A stretch of 64,000 nucleotides of DNA from Mycolicibacterium sp. CBMA 234 (GCF_009729415.1 NZ_MPKW01000022.1:1-64000), one strand, 5' to 3'; positions 14,660-23,651 are shown, counted from the stretch's first letter. The notes: generated from the letters alone by a model not told the origin. Program-made: numbers and translations.

Positions 14660-16483
14660 ATGGCAGCAAAGCTCGACGTACTAGCCGCAGCCGGAACCGA
14701 AGGCGGAGGCGCGGCCCTCGACCAAGTCATCGGAATGTCGGTGGTAACGGGCATCATCACCGCCGGCCTGTTGTGGATCGGGTATCTGCATCGACAACAC
14801 CGCATCACCTGGCTGAGGGACCTGGCCGAGGCGACCGGCCGCAAGATGAACCGGCCTAGCTGGGTAGCGCTGCCCTCGCTGCTGTTCATCTCGACCATCA
14901 TCTGCGCGATGTTCGGCTTCATCTGGGACGTCAGCCTGCACATCGGCAAGGGCCGCGACGCCGGCCCGCTGGCCAACCCGGCGCACTACTTCATCCTCGT
15001 CGGCCTGTTCCTGCTGTTCATCGCCGGCTCGCTGTCGATCATCCTGCCGTACGACAAGCCCGGCCCGGCGGCCATCAAGATCACCAAGACCTGGTACGCG
15101 CCCGTCGGCGGCGTACTGATGGCCGGCTGCGGTTTGTACGCGCTGATCGGTTTCCCGCTCGACGACATCTGGCACCGCATCTTCGGCCAGGACGTCACCC
15201 TGTGGGGTCCCACCCACCTGATGCTCATCGGCGGCGCCGGCTTGTCGCTGGTCGCGATGCTGCTGCTCGAACGCGAAGGCGACATCGCAATGGGCGCCGA
15301 TGCACCGCCCGCCCGCAGTAAAGTGTTGCCGTACTTCGCCTTTGGCGGTCTGGTGATCGGCCTGTCGGTGTTTCCGGTCGAATACGACTTCGGCGTCGAA
15401 CAGTTCCGACTGGTGTTTCACCCCATGCTGATCGCCGCAGCGGCCGCCATGGCACTGGTGGCCACCCGACTCACGCTGGGCCGGTTCGCCACCTTCGGCG
15501 CTATCGCCTTCGCGTTGGTCATCCGCGGCCTGGTTGCGTTGATGGTCGGGCCCATCCTCGGTTCTCCGTACAGCTGGTGTGCGCTCTACCTGGGCTCGGC
15601 GGTCGTGGTGGAACTGATCGGACTGACGCCACTTATCAAGCAGCCCATCCTGTTTGGCGCGGTGGCCGGCCTGGGCATCGGCACCGTCGGGATGTGGCTG
15701 GAGTCGTTCTGGGTCGACGCCGTGTTCCAGTACCCGTGGCCAGCCAGCATGTGGAGCGAGGCACTGACCATGTCGACACCGGTCGCCATCGGTATGGGCA
15801 TGTGCGGTGCGTTGCTGGCCCTCGTCCTCACCGGACAGCGGCTGCCGACACGCTCGGTCGGTATCGGCATCGTGGTTGCGACGGTGTTGGTCATCGCCGG
15901 CGGCGTCGCCAACGGCTTGCAGATCAATGTTCCCGAGCACGCTCGCGCGCAGATCGCGCTGACCGAAATGCCAAGCCCCAGTGGTCAGCGCATGGTGAAC
16001 GCCGATATCCAGATCACCCCGACAAACCTGATCAGCGACGACCCGGAGTGGGTGTCGCTGATGGCATGGCAGGGCAAGCTCGACCATGAGCGCGGCCTGG
16101 TGGTCGACCACTTGCAGCGCGTCGGGCCCGGCCACTACCGGTCCACCCGACCGATTCCGGTGTGGGGCACCTGGAAGACGGTGTTGCGTGTGCAAGATGG
16201 CCGAACGATGGCCGCTATCCCCATCTACCTTCCCGCCGACCCCGGTATCGGCGCTCAAGAGACCCCGGCGCTGTCGACGACGCGCGACTTCATGGAGGAG
16301 ATCAAGGTCCTACAGCGTGAACGTAACCTCGACGTGCCGTCATGGCTGTACCCCGCGGCATCTATGGTGGTGCTGGTCTGCTCGCTGATCCTGGTCGCAT
16401 TGTTGAGTTGGGGTGCGGGACGGATCAATTCACGCGAGGAGTTCAGCCGCGCCGAGACCAGGGAGCCCGTCGGACAGCCGTGA
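14660..16483 (+). CDS. Polytopic membrane protein with conserved His/Asp motifs and C-terminal beta domain
   Basis: This is a 607-residue integral membrane protein that I cannot assign to a characterised family. About a dozen hydrophobic helices fill residues 20-420. Between them sit polar motifs that look metal- or heme-like: WDVSLHIGKGRD, NPAHYF, LDDIWHRIFGQDVTLWGPTH and VEQFRLVFHP. Residues about 420-560 form an extracytoplasmic beta-rich domain (GPGHYRSTRPIPVWGTWKTV, AAIPIYLPADPG) that by eye resembles YtkA/FixH-like folds found with copper and oxidase assembly. A last helix (about 563-585) ends the protein. It is the first of four genes joined by GTGA overlaps, including a cupredoxin-like lipoprotein, so a redox or metal-handling complex is plausible. 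Confidence 0.8.
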   Translation: MAAKLDVLAAAGTEGGGAALDQVIGMSVVTGIITAGLLWIGYLHRQHRITWLRDLAEATGRKMNRPSWVALPSLLFISTIICAMFGFIWDVSLHIGKGRDAGPLANPAHYFILVGLFLLFIAGSLSIILPYDKPGPAAIKITKTWYAPVGGVLMAGCGLYALIGFPLDDIWHRIFGQDVTLWGPTHLMLIGGAGLSLVAMLLLEREGDIAMGADAPPARSKVLPYFAFGGLVIGLSVFPVEYDFGVEQFRLVFHPMLIAAAAAMALVATRLTLGRFATFGAIAFALVIRGLVALMVGPILGSPYSWCALYLGSAVVVELIGLTPLIKQPILFGAVAGLGIGTVGMWLESFWVDAVFQYPWPASMWSEALTMSTPVAIGMGMCGALLALVLTGQRLPTRSVGIGIVVATVLVIAGGVANGLQINVPEHARAQIALTEMPSPSGQRMVNADIQITPTNLISDDPEWVSLMAWQGKLDHERGLVVDHLQRVGPGHYRSTRPIPVWGTWKTVLRVQDGRTMAAIPIYLPADPGIGAQETPALSTTRDFMEEIKVLQRERNLDVPSWLYPAASMVVLVCSLILVALLSWGAGRINSREEFSRAETREPVGQP

Positions 16484-16653
16484 CGTATCTGGCAGACCAC
16501 TCACTCTGGCTGGCCCTACCCGCCTTCGCCCCCGCGTTCGTCGTCGCCGGCGTCGTGGCCTGGGTCGCCATGAAGGACCGGCGGGCCGACGAAGCAGGTG
16601 CCGAAACCGATTCGGAGAAACCAAGTTCGAGCGACAAGGATGGTTCCACGTGA
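16480..16653 (+). CDS. 57-residue single-pass membrane protein of the membrane operon
   Basis: A GTG start (16480-16482) overlaps the stop of the 607-residue protein as GTGA. The product has one transmembrane helix (about 8-30, LWLALPAFAPAFVVAGVVAWVAM) and a charged cytoplasmic tail rich in Asp, Glu and Ser (KDRRADEAGAETDSEKPSSS). Its own stop overlaps the GTG of the next gene. Small single-helix proteins in such positions are often accessory subunits of membrane complexes, for example those of oxidases. No family is recognisable, and the call as a gene rests on the double overlap and clear topology. Confidence 0.75.
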   Translation: MTYLADHSLWLALPAFAPAFVVAGVVAWVAMKDRRADEAGAETDSEKPSSSDKDGST

Positions 16654-17054
16654 CCCTTTTGAAGACACTCGCGGCGGCCGGCATCGTGGCACTCGCCGTC
16701 GCCGGCTGCGGCAGCTCAACCTCGCCCACCAGCTCCTCGAGCTCGGCGTCGGCCAGCGCCCAGTCGAGCACCGCGAAGACTCCACCGGAGCGGGTGTACA
16801 TCGACGTGACCATCGCCGACGGCGTCGCGAAACCGATCAACCAGCAGGTGCAGGCCAAGCTCTCCGAGCCGATCATCGTGCGGATCACCAGTGACGCCGC
16901 CGACCAGCTGCACGTGCATTCGAACCCCGAGCACACCTTCGACATCAAGGCCGCGCCTGATCAGCAGTTCCAGTTCACTGTGGACGTGCCGGGCAAGGTC
17001 GACGTCGAGCTGCACCACCTGGACAAGACGATCGCCACCATCACGGTGCAGTGA
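16650..17054 (+). CDS. Cupredoxin-like lipoprotein
   Basis: This 134-residue protein starts at GTG 16650 inside the previous stop codon. A lipoprotein signal peptide with lipobox LAVAGC (Cys about residue 20) is followed by a Ser/Thr/Ala-rich linker and one beta domain (about 45-134). The domain has the EfeO/cupredoxin-type pattern VYIDVTIADGVAKPINQQV, EPIIVRITSDAADQLHVHS, and FTVDVPGKVDVELHHLDKTI. Type-1 copper sites need a Cys ligand and usually a Met; neither is present after the lipobox, so the fold is kept but the blue-copper site is not. Several His remain (HVH near 88-90 and HH near 121), which might bind copper differently. It is membrane-anchored on the outside, next to its three partner genes. 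Confidence 0.82.
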   Translation: MTLLKTLAAAGIVALAVAGCGSSTSPTSSSSSASASAQSSTAKTPPERVYIDVTIADGVAKPINQQVQAKLSEPIIVRITSDAADQLHVHSNPEHTFDIKAAPDQQFQFTVDVPGKVDVELHHLDKTIATITVQ

Positions 17055-18325
17055 CCCAGACCGTCCTGGCGCACGGGCTGGGCGGGTCGACTGATCTGCC
17101 CATCCCCGTGACCTACGCACTGATCGGTGCGGCCTGGGCCCTGACCTTCACCTTCGCGGTGGTGGCGCTGGCCTGGCGGAAGCCGCGATTCGATCTGCAG
17201 GCCCCAGGGCTGGCGCTGCCGCGCTGGGTGACGACGGCGGTGGACGCGCCCGTCACGCGGTGGACCGTCGGCCTGCTGGCGCTGGCGGTGGCGATCTGGA
17301 TCGCCGTCACCACCACCGTGTCCAGCGGGTCCAATGCGCTGCCCGGCGTGTTCTACGTCCTGCTGTGGGTCGGAATCGTCGCGCTGTCAATACTTTTCGG
17401 GCCGGTGTGGCGCGTGCTCTCCCCGGTCCGGACGGTGATCCGACTGCTTCGGGTGCGCCGAGATGCCTACCCCGCGCGGCTCGGCTACTGGCCGGCGGCG
17501 GCCGGGTTGTTCGCGTTCGTCTGGCTTGAATTGGCCAGCCCCATTCCGGGTGCGGTTGGGCCCGTGCGGATCTGGCTGGCGGTCTATTTCGGTGTGACGT
17601 TGGCCGGCGCCCTGATCTGCGGCACCCGCTGGTGTTCGCACGCCGACCCGTTCGAGGTGTACAGCGTGGTGGCGTCGCGCTGCTCGCCGCTGCGCCGCAA
17701 CGCCTCTGGGCGCATCGCCGTCGGCAATCCGTTCAACCACCTGCCCACCCTGCCGATCCGGCCCGCGACAGTGATGGTGCTCGCGGTGCTGCTGGGCTCG
17801 ACAGCCTTCGACAGTTTCTCGGCGGCGCCGACGTGGCGGGGGTTCGTCGAGGCGCACGCGCACGGCACGTGGCAAGCGACGGCGTTGAAAACCGTTGGGC
17901 TGGCGGTATTTGTCACCGTCGTGGCGGTGACGTTCAGCCTCGCCGCCCGCGCCACCGGCGGCGTCGACCGGGCCCTTCGGCGGCAATTGCCCGGACTGAT
18001 GGCGCATTCGCTCATCCCGATCGTGATCGGCTATGTGTTCGCGCACTACCTGACCTATCTGGTCGAGAAGGGCCAGCAGACCGTCTTCATGCTGCTGGGC
18101 ATGCCCGACGCACACGTGAATTACGTGCTGTCCCTGCATCCTTCGGTGTTGGCCACCACCAAGGTGCTGTGCGTGTTGTTCGGACATATCGCGGCCGTGA
18201 TCGCCGCCCACGACTGCGCGCTGCGCGTGCTGCCCAAGCGGCATCAGCTCACCGGACAGCTGACGATGATGCTGGTGATGGTCGGCTACACCTTCACCGG
18301 GCTGTACCTGCTGTTCGGCGGGTAA
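17051..18325 (+). CDS. Polytopic membrane protein, last gene of the membrane operon
   Basis: This 424-residue protein has a GTG start (17051) overlapping the lipoprotein stop. It shows about ten hydrophobic segments, with the first after a short Leu/Gly/Thr N-terminus. Conserved-looking features are FGPVWRVLSPVRTVIRLLR, a loop with GTRWCSHADPFEVYSVVASR containing two nearby Cys/His positions, a periplasmic segment PTWRGFVEAHAHGTWQA, and late helices with HIAAVIAAHDCALRVLPKRH. The recurrent His/Cys placement again hints at metal or heme handling. I do not recognise a named family. Its role is tied to the other three coupled genes. The carotenoid oxygenase gene follows 70 bases later behind a separate regulatory site. 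Confidence 0.8.
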   Translation: MTQTVLAHGLGGSTDLPIPVTYALIGAAWALTFTFAVVALAWRKPRFDLQAPGLALPRWVTTAVDAPVTRWTVGLLALAVAIWIAVTTTVSSGSNALPGVFYVLLWVGIVALSILFGPVWRVLSPVRTVIRLLRVRRDAYPARLGYWPAAAGLFAFVWLELASPIPGAVGPVRIWLAVYFGVTLAGALICGTRWCSHADPFEVYSVVASRCSPLRRNASGRIAVGNPFNHLPTLPIRPATVMVLAVLLGSTAFDSFSAAPTWRGFVEAHAHGTWQATALKTVGLAVFVTVVAVTFSLAARATGGVDRALRRQLPGLMAHSLIPIVIGYVFAHYLTYLVEKGQQTVFMLLGMPDAHVNYVLSLHPSVLATTKVLCVLFGHIAAVIAAHDCALRVLPKRHQLTGQLTMMLVMVGYTFTGLYLLFGG

Positions 18326-18337
18326 CTCGGGAAATCC

Positions 18338-18384
18338 TTGACATCGCCGAGCGCCGGCGCAAAACTGAGGACACTCGTCCTCAG
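18338..18384 (+). promoter_or_regulatory. Regulatory site upstream of carotenoid oxygenase: -35-like hexamer and palindrome
   Basis: A consensus TTGACA (18338-18343) is followed 21 bases later by a perfect 8-bp inverted repeat, CTGAGGAC (18365-18372) and GTCCTCAG (18377-18384), separated by ACTC. The repeat would cover the -10/start region. No convincing -10 hexamer is visible at the usual spacing. Position and size fit an operator for a TetR-type repressor, possibly that encoded at 13874-14527. The palindrome ends two bases before the GGAGG site of the gene. Confidence 0.55.
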
Positions 18385-18395
18385 ATGGAGGTTGC

Positions 18396-19847
18396 ATGAC
18401 AGCCACAGCGCCCGCAGAACCGACGCTCAAGCAGTTGCACGGCCGCGCGTTCGCGTCCCTGTACGACGAAATGGACTACCAGATACAGCGCATCGACGGC
18501 ACCCTGCCGCCTGACCTGACCGGCACCCTGTTCCGCATCGGCCCAGGCAAGTTCGAGGTCGGCGACACCATCATGAAGACCATGTTCGACGCCGACGGCA
18601 TGGTGTCCCGGTTCGTCCTCGACGGCCAGTCGGTGCGCTTCACCAACCGCTACGTACGCACCCGGCAGTACCGCGGCGGCAACGTCATGTCCCAGCGTGG
18701 CATCACCACCAACGCGCCCACCCTGCGCGGGAATCTGCTCCCACCGGCCAATACGGGCAACACCAACGTGGCGACGATCTGCGGCGAGCTCCTCGCCATG
18801 TGGGAGGGTGGCCCGCCGTACAAGATCGACCCCGATTCCCTGGACACCTTGGGGTACAAGCATTTTGACGGCGATCGGTTGGGTTATCTCGGCGCCTTCT
18901 CCGCACACCCGAAGTGGGACCCGCACACCGGAGAGGTGTTCAACTTCGGGCTCGACCTGCTCCCCACGCCCAGGCTGCGGTGTTTCAAGGTGGACCGGCA
19001 CGGCCGCACCCATCAGATCAGCTCACTGCGGTTGTGGGACATGGTCTGGAACCACGACTTCGCGCTGACGCCAAGGCATTTGGTGTTCGTGCTGGACCCG
19101 CTACGGCCGAACATTCCGACGCTGTTGCGTACCCGCTCGCTGGCACAGGCCCTCGACTATCAGACTCACAACGGGTCGACGCGGTTCGCCCTGGTCCCCC
19201 GCGACGGCTCCAAGCCGCGCGTCATCGAACACGAAGCACTGACGCACATCCACGTCACCAATGCCTTCGAGGACGGCGACGACACCGTCGTGGAGTTCTT
19301 CCGGTTCGACGATTCGGACGTCTTCCGCAAGCTCGGTAAGGCGTGGCAGGAACCCGCCGATCCCACCGACCCCCGCGCGCACCTGACCATCGATGAGTGG
19401 CCCCGCGGACACCTGTCGCGGTTCCGGATCAGCAAGTCCGGATGGATCACCGAGACAGTGCTATCCGCTACGGCGCCAATGGAATTCCCTCAGTACGACT
19501 GGCGCCGGTCAACCCAGGAGCACACCGTCACCTACGCCGCGGCGGCGACGGAGGACGTCGGCCACTACAACGCCGTAACCCGCATCGACCACCGCACCGG
19601 AATCCAGACCACCTTCGATTTCGGCCTTGCCCAGACCGGGGAACCATTGTTCGTGCCCCGCTCCCGCACTGCCGCCGAGGACGACGGCTGGCTGCTGGTG
19701 CTCAATCACGATCTGCGGAGCCATCATTCGCAATTGGCCATCTTCGACGCCCGCACCATCGAGGACGGGCCGTTGGCCACCGCGCATCTGGAACACCATC
19801 TGCCGATCGGGTTCCACGGCACGTTCAGCCGGCGCATCGCAGGCTAG
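18396..19847 (+). CDS. Carotenoid oxygenase (retinal pigment epithelial membrane protein family)
   Basis: This 483-residue non-heme iron dioxygenase has an ATG at 18396 and GGAGG 5 bases upstream. The family start LPPDLTGTLFRIGPGKFEV is near residue 35. The four iron-binding histidines expected of the seven-bladed propeller fit the segments AHPKWDPHTGEVFNFG, MVWNHDFALTPRH, ALTHIHVTNAFEDGDD and GFHGTFSRR near the C-terminus. Members cleave a double bond in carotenoids, apocarotenoids or stilbene-type molecules; M. tuberculosis Rv0654 belongs here. The substrate is not readable. It has its own operator-like palindrome and follows the four-gene membrane operon on the same strand. Confidence 0.93.
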   Translation: MTATAPAEPTLKQLHGRAFASLYDEMDYQIQRIDGTLPPDLTGTLFRIGPGKFEVGDTIMKTMFDADGMVSRFVLDGQSVRFTNRYVRTRQYRGGNVMSQRGITTNAPTLRGNLLPPANTGNTNVATICGELLAMWEGGPPYKIDPDSLDTLGYKHFDGDRLGYLGAFSAHPKWDPHTGEVFNFGLDLLPTPRLRCFKVDRHGRTHQISSLRLWDMVWNHDFALTPRHLVFVLDPLRPNIPTLLRTRSLAQALDYQTHNGSTRFALVPRDGSKPRVIEHEALTHIHVTNAFEDGDDTVVEFFRFDDSDVFRKLGKAWQEPADPTDPRAHLTIDEWPRGHLSRFRISKSGWITETVLSATAPMEFPQYDWRRSTQEHTVTYAAAATEDVGHYNAVTRIDHRTGIQTTFDFGLAQTGEPLFVPRSRTAAEDDGWLLVLNHDLRSHHSQLAIFDARTIEDGPLATAHLEHHLPIGFHGTFSRRIAG

Positions 19848-19879
19848 CTAGAGGCACCGGCGGAAGCGACGCACCATGG

Positions 19880-21304
19880 TTACCGGGCTTCCGGCGGCTG
19901 CCAGCCCCCGAAGGCTTGTTCCAGTACGAGGGCGGCGCCGATCGTGAGGTGATCATTGCCGGGGCCACCGACTGCCTGCACCCCCACGGGAATCCCATGC
20001 GGCGAAAGTCCCAGCGGAATCTGGGTTACGGGCAGACCTGCGAGGCAGAAAGGCGCTACCGCATTGGTTTTCCACGGTCGTCCGGTCGTCCGACTGTGTC
20101 GCGGGGCCGCGGTCGACATCGTCGGGTGCAGCACGAGGCCATCACCGACCACCTCAGTGACGGTATCCATCAGCTCCCGTGTCATCGCGGTCAGACGCCT
20201 GATGACCGGGCGAGGCAACGCCGACGCGAACATCTCGCCGAGAAGGAGCAGTCGCATTGCAGGGGTGTGGTTTCCGCGGTAGGCAAGCATTTCCCGCAGC
20301 GCCAAGGGGCTAGCCCCCTCGCCGTGAAGGGTCTCGCGAAAGGTCACCCCCGTCTCCTCGGCGAGGTGGATCGCCGCGAGGAATCCGGCATGGCGCAGGT
20401 GTTTGAGGTGAACGGTCTCGACCTGCGCCCCGGCAGCGTCAAGTGCCTGGGCAGCGCGGTCCCGGGCGGCCAGGACATCACGGGCGAAGGCGGGAGCCAA
20501 GCCACCGTCGAGGAGAACAACACGCAGGCCCGTCAGGTCGGTAACCGGGTCGTGGACCGGCATGTCGTCGGTCAGCGGGTCGATCCCGTCCGGTCCCGCC
20601 ATGATCCGCAGTAGCGGCGCCAAGTCGCCGGCCCTACGCGTCAGCACACCGTTCGAGCACATCCTCGCGACTCCGTGTGGAGGTGGCCATGCCCCGGTCA
20701 GTGGCAGCAGTCCCGTTGATGGTCGGTGTCCGAAGACACCGCTGCAAGCCGCGGGCACTCGGATCGAACCCAGAGTGTCCGTCGCGAGGCCGAACGGAGA
20801 ACCTCCCGCCCCAATTACGGCACCCTCACCGCCTGAGGAGCCTCCGGCAGTGTGCTCGGGGCGGTACGGATTGTTGGTGCGGCCGTAGACCCGGTTGGTG
20901 CTCTCGATCCACATGCACCCTTCGGACGTGTTGGTGACACCCAGATTGATGGCGCCGGCATCGACCACCCGCTGCACCACCGTCGCCGACGCGTCGGGGC
21001 GGTACTCCGAGCGAGCGACCACGCCTGCTGTGTTGGGCATCCCGGCGACCGCCAAAGACTCCTTCACGGTGAACGGAACCCCTAGCAGAGTGCGGTCATC
21101 GGCGGGCGATCCGTCCCGCAGTTCGCGGTCGGCCTGATCGGCTTGAGCACGCGCCGCCTCGAAGCGTTCGGCCACAACGGCATTGATCACCGGATTCACC
21201 GTCTGGATCCGGCCGATGTGAGCATCGACCACCTCCCGTGAGGTGTATTCGCCGCGGCGAATACCCGCTGCGAGCTCCGCCGCCGAGGCAAGGAGCAAGG
21301 TCAT
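19880..21304 (-). CDS. Amidase-signature enzyme (FAAH-like)
   Basis: This is a 474-residue amidase-signature hydrolase. The Ser-cisSer-Lys triad is visible: Lys81 in PFTVKES, Ser156 in HTAGGSSGGEG and Ser180 in TDTLGSIRVPA, with the expected 24-residue spacing between the two serines. The GGSSGGEGAVIGAGGSPFG stretch resembles fatty-acid-amide hydrolases more than GatA. One usually conserved Gly is Leu here (TLGSIR rather than TGGSIR). It hydrolyses an amide or ester of unknown identity. It stands alone, converging with the carotenoid oxygenase gene. A functional link with the nitrile hydratase-like operon (nitrile to amide to acid) is possible but the genes are 8 kb apart. Confidence 0.92.
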   Translation of the reverse strand: MTLLLASAAELAAGIRRGEYTSREVVDAHIGRIQTVNPVINAVVAERFEAARAQADQADRELRDGSPADDRTLLGVPFTVKESLAVAGMPNTAGVVARSEYRPDASATVVQRVVDAGAINLGVTNTSEGCMWIESTNRVYGRTNNPYRPEHTAGGSSGGEGAVIGAGGSPFGLATDTLGSIRVPAACSGVFGHRPSTGLLPLTGAWPPPHGVARMCSNGVLTRRAGDLAPLLRIMAGPDGIDPLTDDMPVHDPVTDLTGLRVVLLDGGLAPAFARDVLAARDRAAQALDAAGAQVETVHLKHLRHAGFLAAIHLAEETGVTFRETLHGEGASPLALREMLAYRGNHTPAMRLLLLGEMFASALPRPVIRRLTAMTRELMDTVTEVVGDGLVLHPTMSTAAPRHSRTTGRPWKTNAVAPFCLAGLPVTQIPLGLSPHGIPVGVQAVGGPGNDHLTIGAALVLEQAFGGWQPPEAR

Positions 21305-21404
21305 GAGGTAACTCCGATCACCAGGTCTGTGTCTGCAGCTTCGCGAATGGCCGTCGCTTTCGCACGGCGGAACGGCCCGGAACCAAGCGCCGGGAAAAAG
21401 CGGG

Positions 21405-22403
21405 CTAGAACAACATGAACTGATCGCCGGCCGGTGTCCGGTCGACGAACTCCTCGACGTCCGAGCCGCCGATCACGTGGCCCAGCAGCGCCATGAAGTC
21501 TTCGTCGGAAACCAGCGGCACGCCGAGTTCCCGAGCCTGGTAGCCCTTGCCCTGGGTCGGCGCCGGGTCGTTGCAGATCACCAGCGAAGTCTGCGCGTCG
21601 ACGCTGTCGGAGTAGGACAACCCAGCATGCAGGATGCGCTCGACCATTTCTTCGTGCGTGCGCACCGTCTCCGCGGACAGCGCCACCCGCATGCCCTGTA
21701 CCAACGGCTGGCCCGGCACGAACCGGCCAGGATTGGCAAAGGCGCAGGGCAGCCGCGAGGCCAGCACCTTGAGCGGACGGAGCTCGTCGTGGGTGACCGC
21801 CCCGCTGGGCCAGCGTTTGCGCCCGACATTTCGGATCGGCAACCAGCGCCGGTGCTCGCGCGCCGCGGCCAGCGCCGGCTTGAGGATCTGGGCCAGCACC
21901 ATGGCGTCGTCCAACGCGTCGTGCGGCCGAATCTGGGTGGCGCCGTAGTGCGTCGCGAGGGTCTCCAGACGCAGGTTCTCGGTGCCGAGGTTGAGGCGGC
22001 GCGTGAGCTCGACGGTGCACATGACGCTGTCGACGGGCAGCACCGCGCCGACGCGTTCGCATTCAGCGGCCAGGAAGGCGTAGTCGAACCCAGCGTTGTG
22101 GGCCACCAGCGTCCGGCCGGACAGCACAGCAGCCAGATCGCCGACGACGTCACCGAAGGTCGGTTGTCCGGCCAGCATCTCGGGGGTCAACCCGTGCACG
22201 TGCGTAGGACCCGGATCAACGCCCGGATTGAGGAGGCTGCTGAACGAATGCTCGACGTTTCCGTCGTCCCCGAGCGCCAGCGCCGCAACGCTGATCACCC
22301 GGGCGTGGCCGGGGTCGAAGCCCGACGTTTCGACGTCAACGACAGCCCAACCAGCGCCCGGCTCAGTGGCCGGTCGGCCCCAGCTGAGGTTGGTTTCGCC
22401 CAC
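21405..22403 (-). CDS. dnaQ: DnaQ-like 3'-5' exonuclease with C-terminal BRCT domain (Rv3711c-like)
   Basis: The protein has 332 residues from a GTG at 22401-22403, chosen because it matches the length of the M. tuberculosis homologue (about 329); an in-frame start at 22475 adds a non-conserved segment. The DEDDh exonuclease domain covers about 18-190: DVET with Asp23/Glu25 (Exo I), AHNAGFDYAFL (Exo II) and HDALDDA with catalytic His and Asp (Exo III). A middle region leads to a BRCT domain (about 250-332: VQGMRVALSAETVRTHEEMVER, DEDFMALLGHV). Such proteins are annotated as polymerase III epsilon but probably serve repair, because mycobacterial DnaE1 carries its own PHP proofreading. It lies between leuA and murT as in M. 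tuberculosis. Confidence 0.9.
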   Translation of the reverse strand: MGETNLSWGRPATEPGAGWAVVDVETSGFDPGHARVISVAALALGDDGNVEHSFSSLLNPGVDPGPTHVHGLTPEMLAGQPTFGDVVGDLAAVLSGRTLVAHNAGFDYAFLAAECERVGAVLPVDSVMCTVELTRRLNLGTENLRLETLATHYGATQIRPHDALDDAMVLAQILKPALAAAREHRRWLPIRNVGRKRWPSGAVTHDELRPLKVLASRLPCAFANPGRFVPGQPLVQGMRVALSAETVRTHEEMVERILHAGLSYSDSVDAQTSLVICNDPAPTQGKGYQARELGVPLVSDEDFMALLGHVIGGSDVEEFVDRTPAGDQFMLF

Positions 22404-22515
22404 GTGGCAAGGATGGCACGGACCTCTGACATATCCCGAGGGGCCCGGAGCGTGTCGCCGCATCAGTTCGCGCACCAGGCCCTGCTACCAGGCGGTCGAC
22501 GCTATCGTCACAACC

Positions 22516-23595
22516 ATGACCGCAACCACGATCGACCCGGCCGCACCCGTCCTCGTCACCGGCGCCAGTGGGTACATCGGTAGCTGGATCGTCCGCCGCC
22601 TCCTGGAAGCGGGACGGACCGTGCACGGCACAGTGCGTAATCCGCAGAAGGCCTCTGGTTTGGAGCATCTGCACAAGCTGTCCGATGACCACCCGGGGCA
22701 GCTCAAACTCTTCAAGGCGGACCTGCTCGACACCGGCAGCTTCGACGAGGCGATGGCCGGCTGCGAGCTCGTCATGCACACCGCGTCGCCGTTCCTCCTC
22801 CAGGGAGTCGACGACCCGCAGGAGGCGCTCGTCCGCCCGGCGCTGGAAGGCACCCGCAACGTCCTGGACTCGGTCAACCGCACCCCGAGCGTCAAGCGCG
22901 TCGTGCTGACCAGCAGCGTCGTCGCGATCTACGGCGACGCCAACGAATCGCGGGACGTCCCCGGCGGCGTCTTCACGGAAGACCGGTGGAACACCTCCAG
23001 CAGCGTCGACCACCAGCCGTATTCGTATTCCAAGACGGTGGCCGAGCAGGAGGCCTGGCGGTACCAGAAGGCGCAGGACCGCTGGGACATGGTCACCATC
23101 CATCCAGGGCTGGTGCTGGGCCCGGCCCTGACCAGTGCCAGCGACTCGGCGAGCCTGGCCACCATGAAGCAGTTCACCGACGGCACCATGCTGACCGGGG
23201 CGCCGGCGTTGACCATGGGCGTGGTGGACGTCCGCGATGTTGCCGATGCGCATGTGCTCGCCGGCTTCACGCCCGAGGCCCACGACCGCTACCTGGTCAA
23301 CGCCGACTCGCTGACGCTGCTGGAGATCGGCAAGATCCTGCGCGGCAAGTTCGGTTCGCTCTATCCGTTCCCGTGGACGAACGTGCCCAAGGTGGCGGTC
23401 AAGGTCGTGGCGCCGGTCATCGGGCTGACGCGGGAGTTCGTTGACACCAACGTGGGTTACCCCATCGCCTTCGACAACAGCCGCAGCCAGGGCGAGCTGG
23501 GGCTGAAGTACCGTCCGGCCGCGGACACCATTACCGACCATTTCCAGCAGATGCTCGACGACGGACTCGTGCCGCGTCGGCCCAAGCTGCTGTAG
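22516..23595 (+). CDS. NAD-dependent epimerase/dehydratase, dihydroflavonol-4-reductase-like (extended SDR)
   Basis: This 359-residue extended short-chain dehydrogenase begins at ATG 22516. The nucleotide-binding motif VTGASGYIGSW is at residues 14-24, and the catalytic YxxxK is Tyr169/Lys173 within QPYSYSKTVAEQEAW, with the preceding active-site Ser in VLTSSVVAIYG. The overall pattern (HTASPFLLQGVDDPQ, IHPGLVLGPAL, VVDVRDVADAHVLA) is of dihydroflavonol-4-reductase-like carbonyl reductases, which reduce aldehydes or ketones with NAD(P)H. The substrate is unknown. It is monocistronic in appearance and sits between the conserved exonuclease and murT genes. Confidence 0.9.
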   Translation: MTATTIDPAAPVLVTGASGYIGSWIVRRLLEAGRTVHGTVRNPQKASGLEHLHKLSDDHPGQLKLFKADLLDTGSFDEAMAGCELVMHTASPFLLQGVDDPQEALVRPALEGTRNVLDSVNRTPSVKRVVLTSSVVAIYGDANESRDVPGGVFTEDRWNTSSSVDHQPYSYSKTVAEQEAWRYQKAQDRWDMVTIHPGLVLGPALTSASDSASLATMKQFTDGTMLTGAPALTMGVVDVRDVADAHVLAGFTPEAHDRYLVNADSLTLLEIGKILRGKFGSLYPFPWTNVPKVAVKVVAPVIGLTREFVDTNVGYPIAFDNSRSQGELGLKYRPAADTITDHFQQMLDDGLVPRRPKLL

Positions 23596-23651
23596 GTGGG
23601 CAGCCTCACAGATGTCGTCGCAAACTCCTCGGTCCTCCTAGACTTCCGGGG

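Noticed and set aside
19857..19897. Inverted repeat CCGGCGGAAGC/GCTTCCGGCGG at the convergent end of carotenoid oxygenase and amidase genes
   Set aside because: Arms match at 10 of 11 positions, but the loop is 19 bases, there is no U-tract and half lies inside the amidase coding region; too weak to call a terminator.
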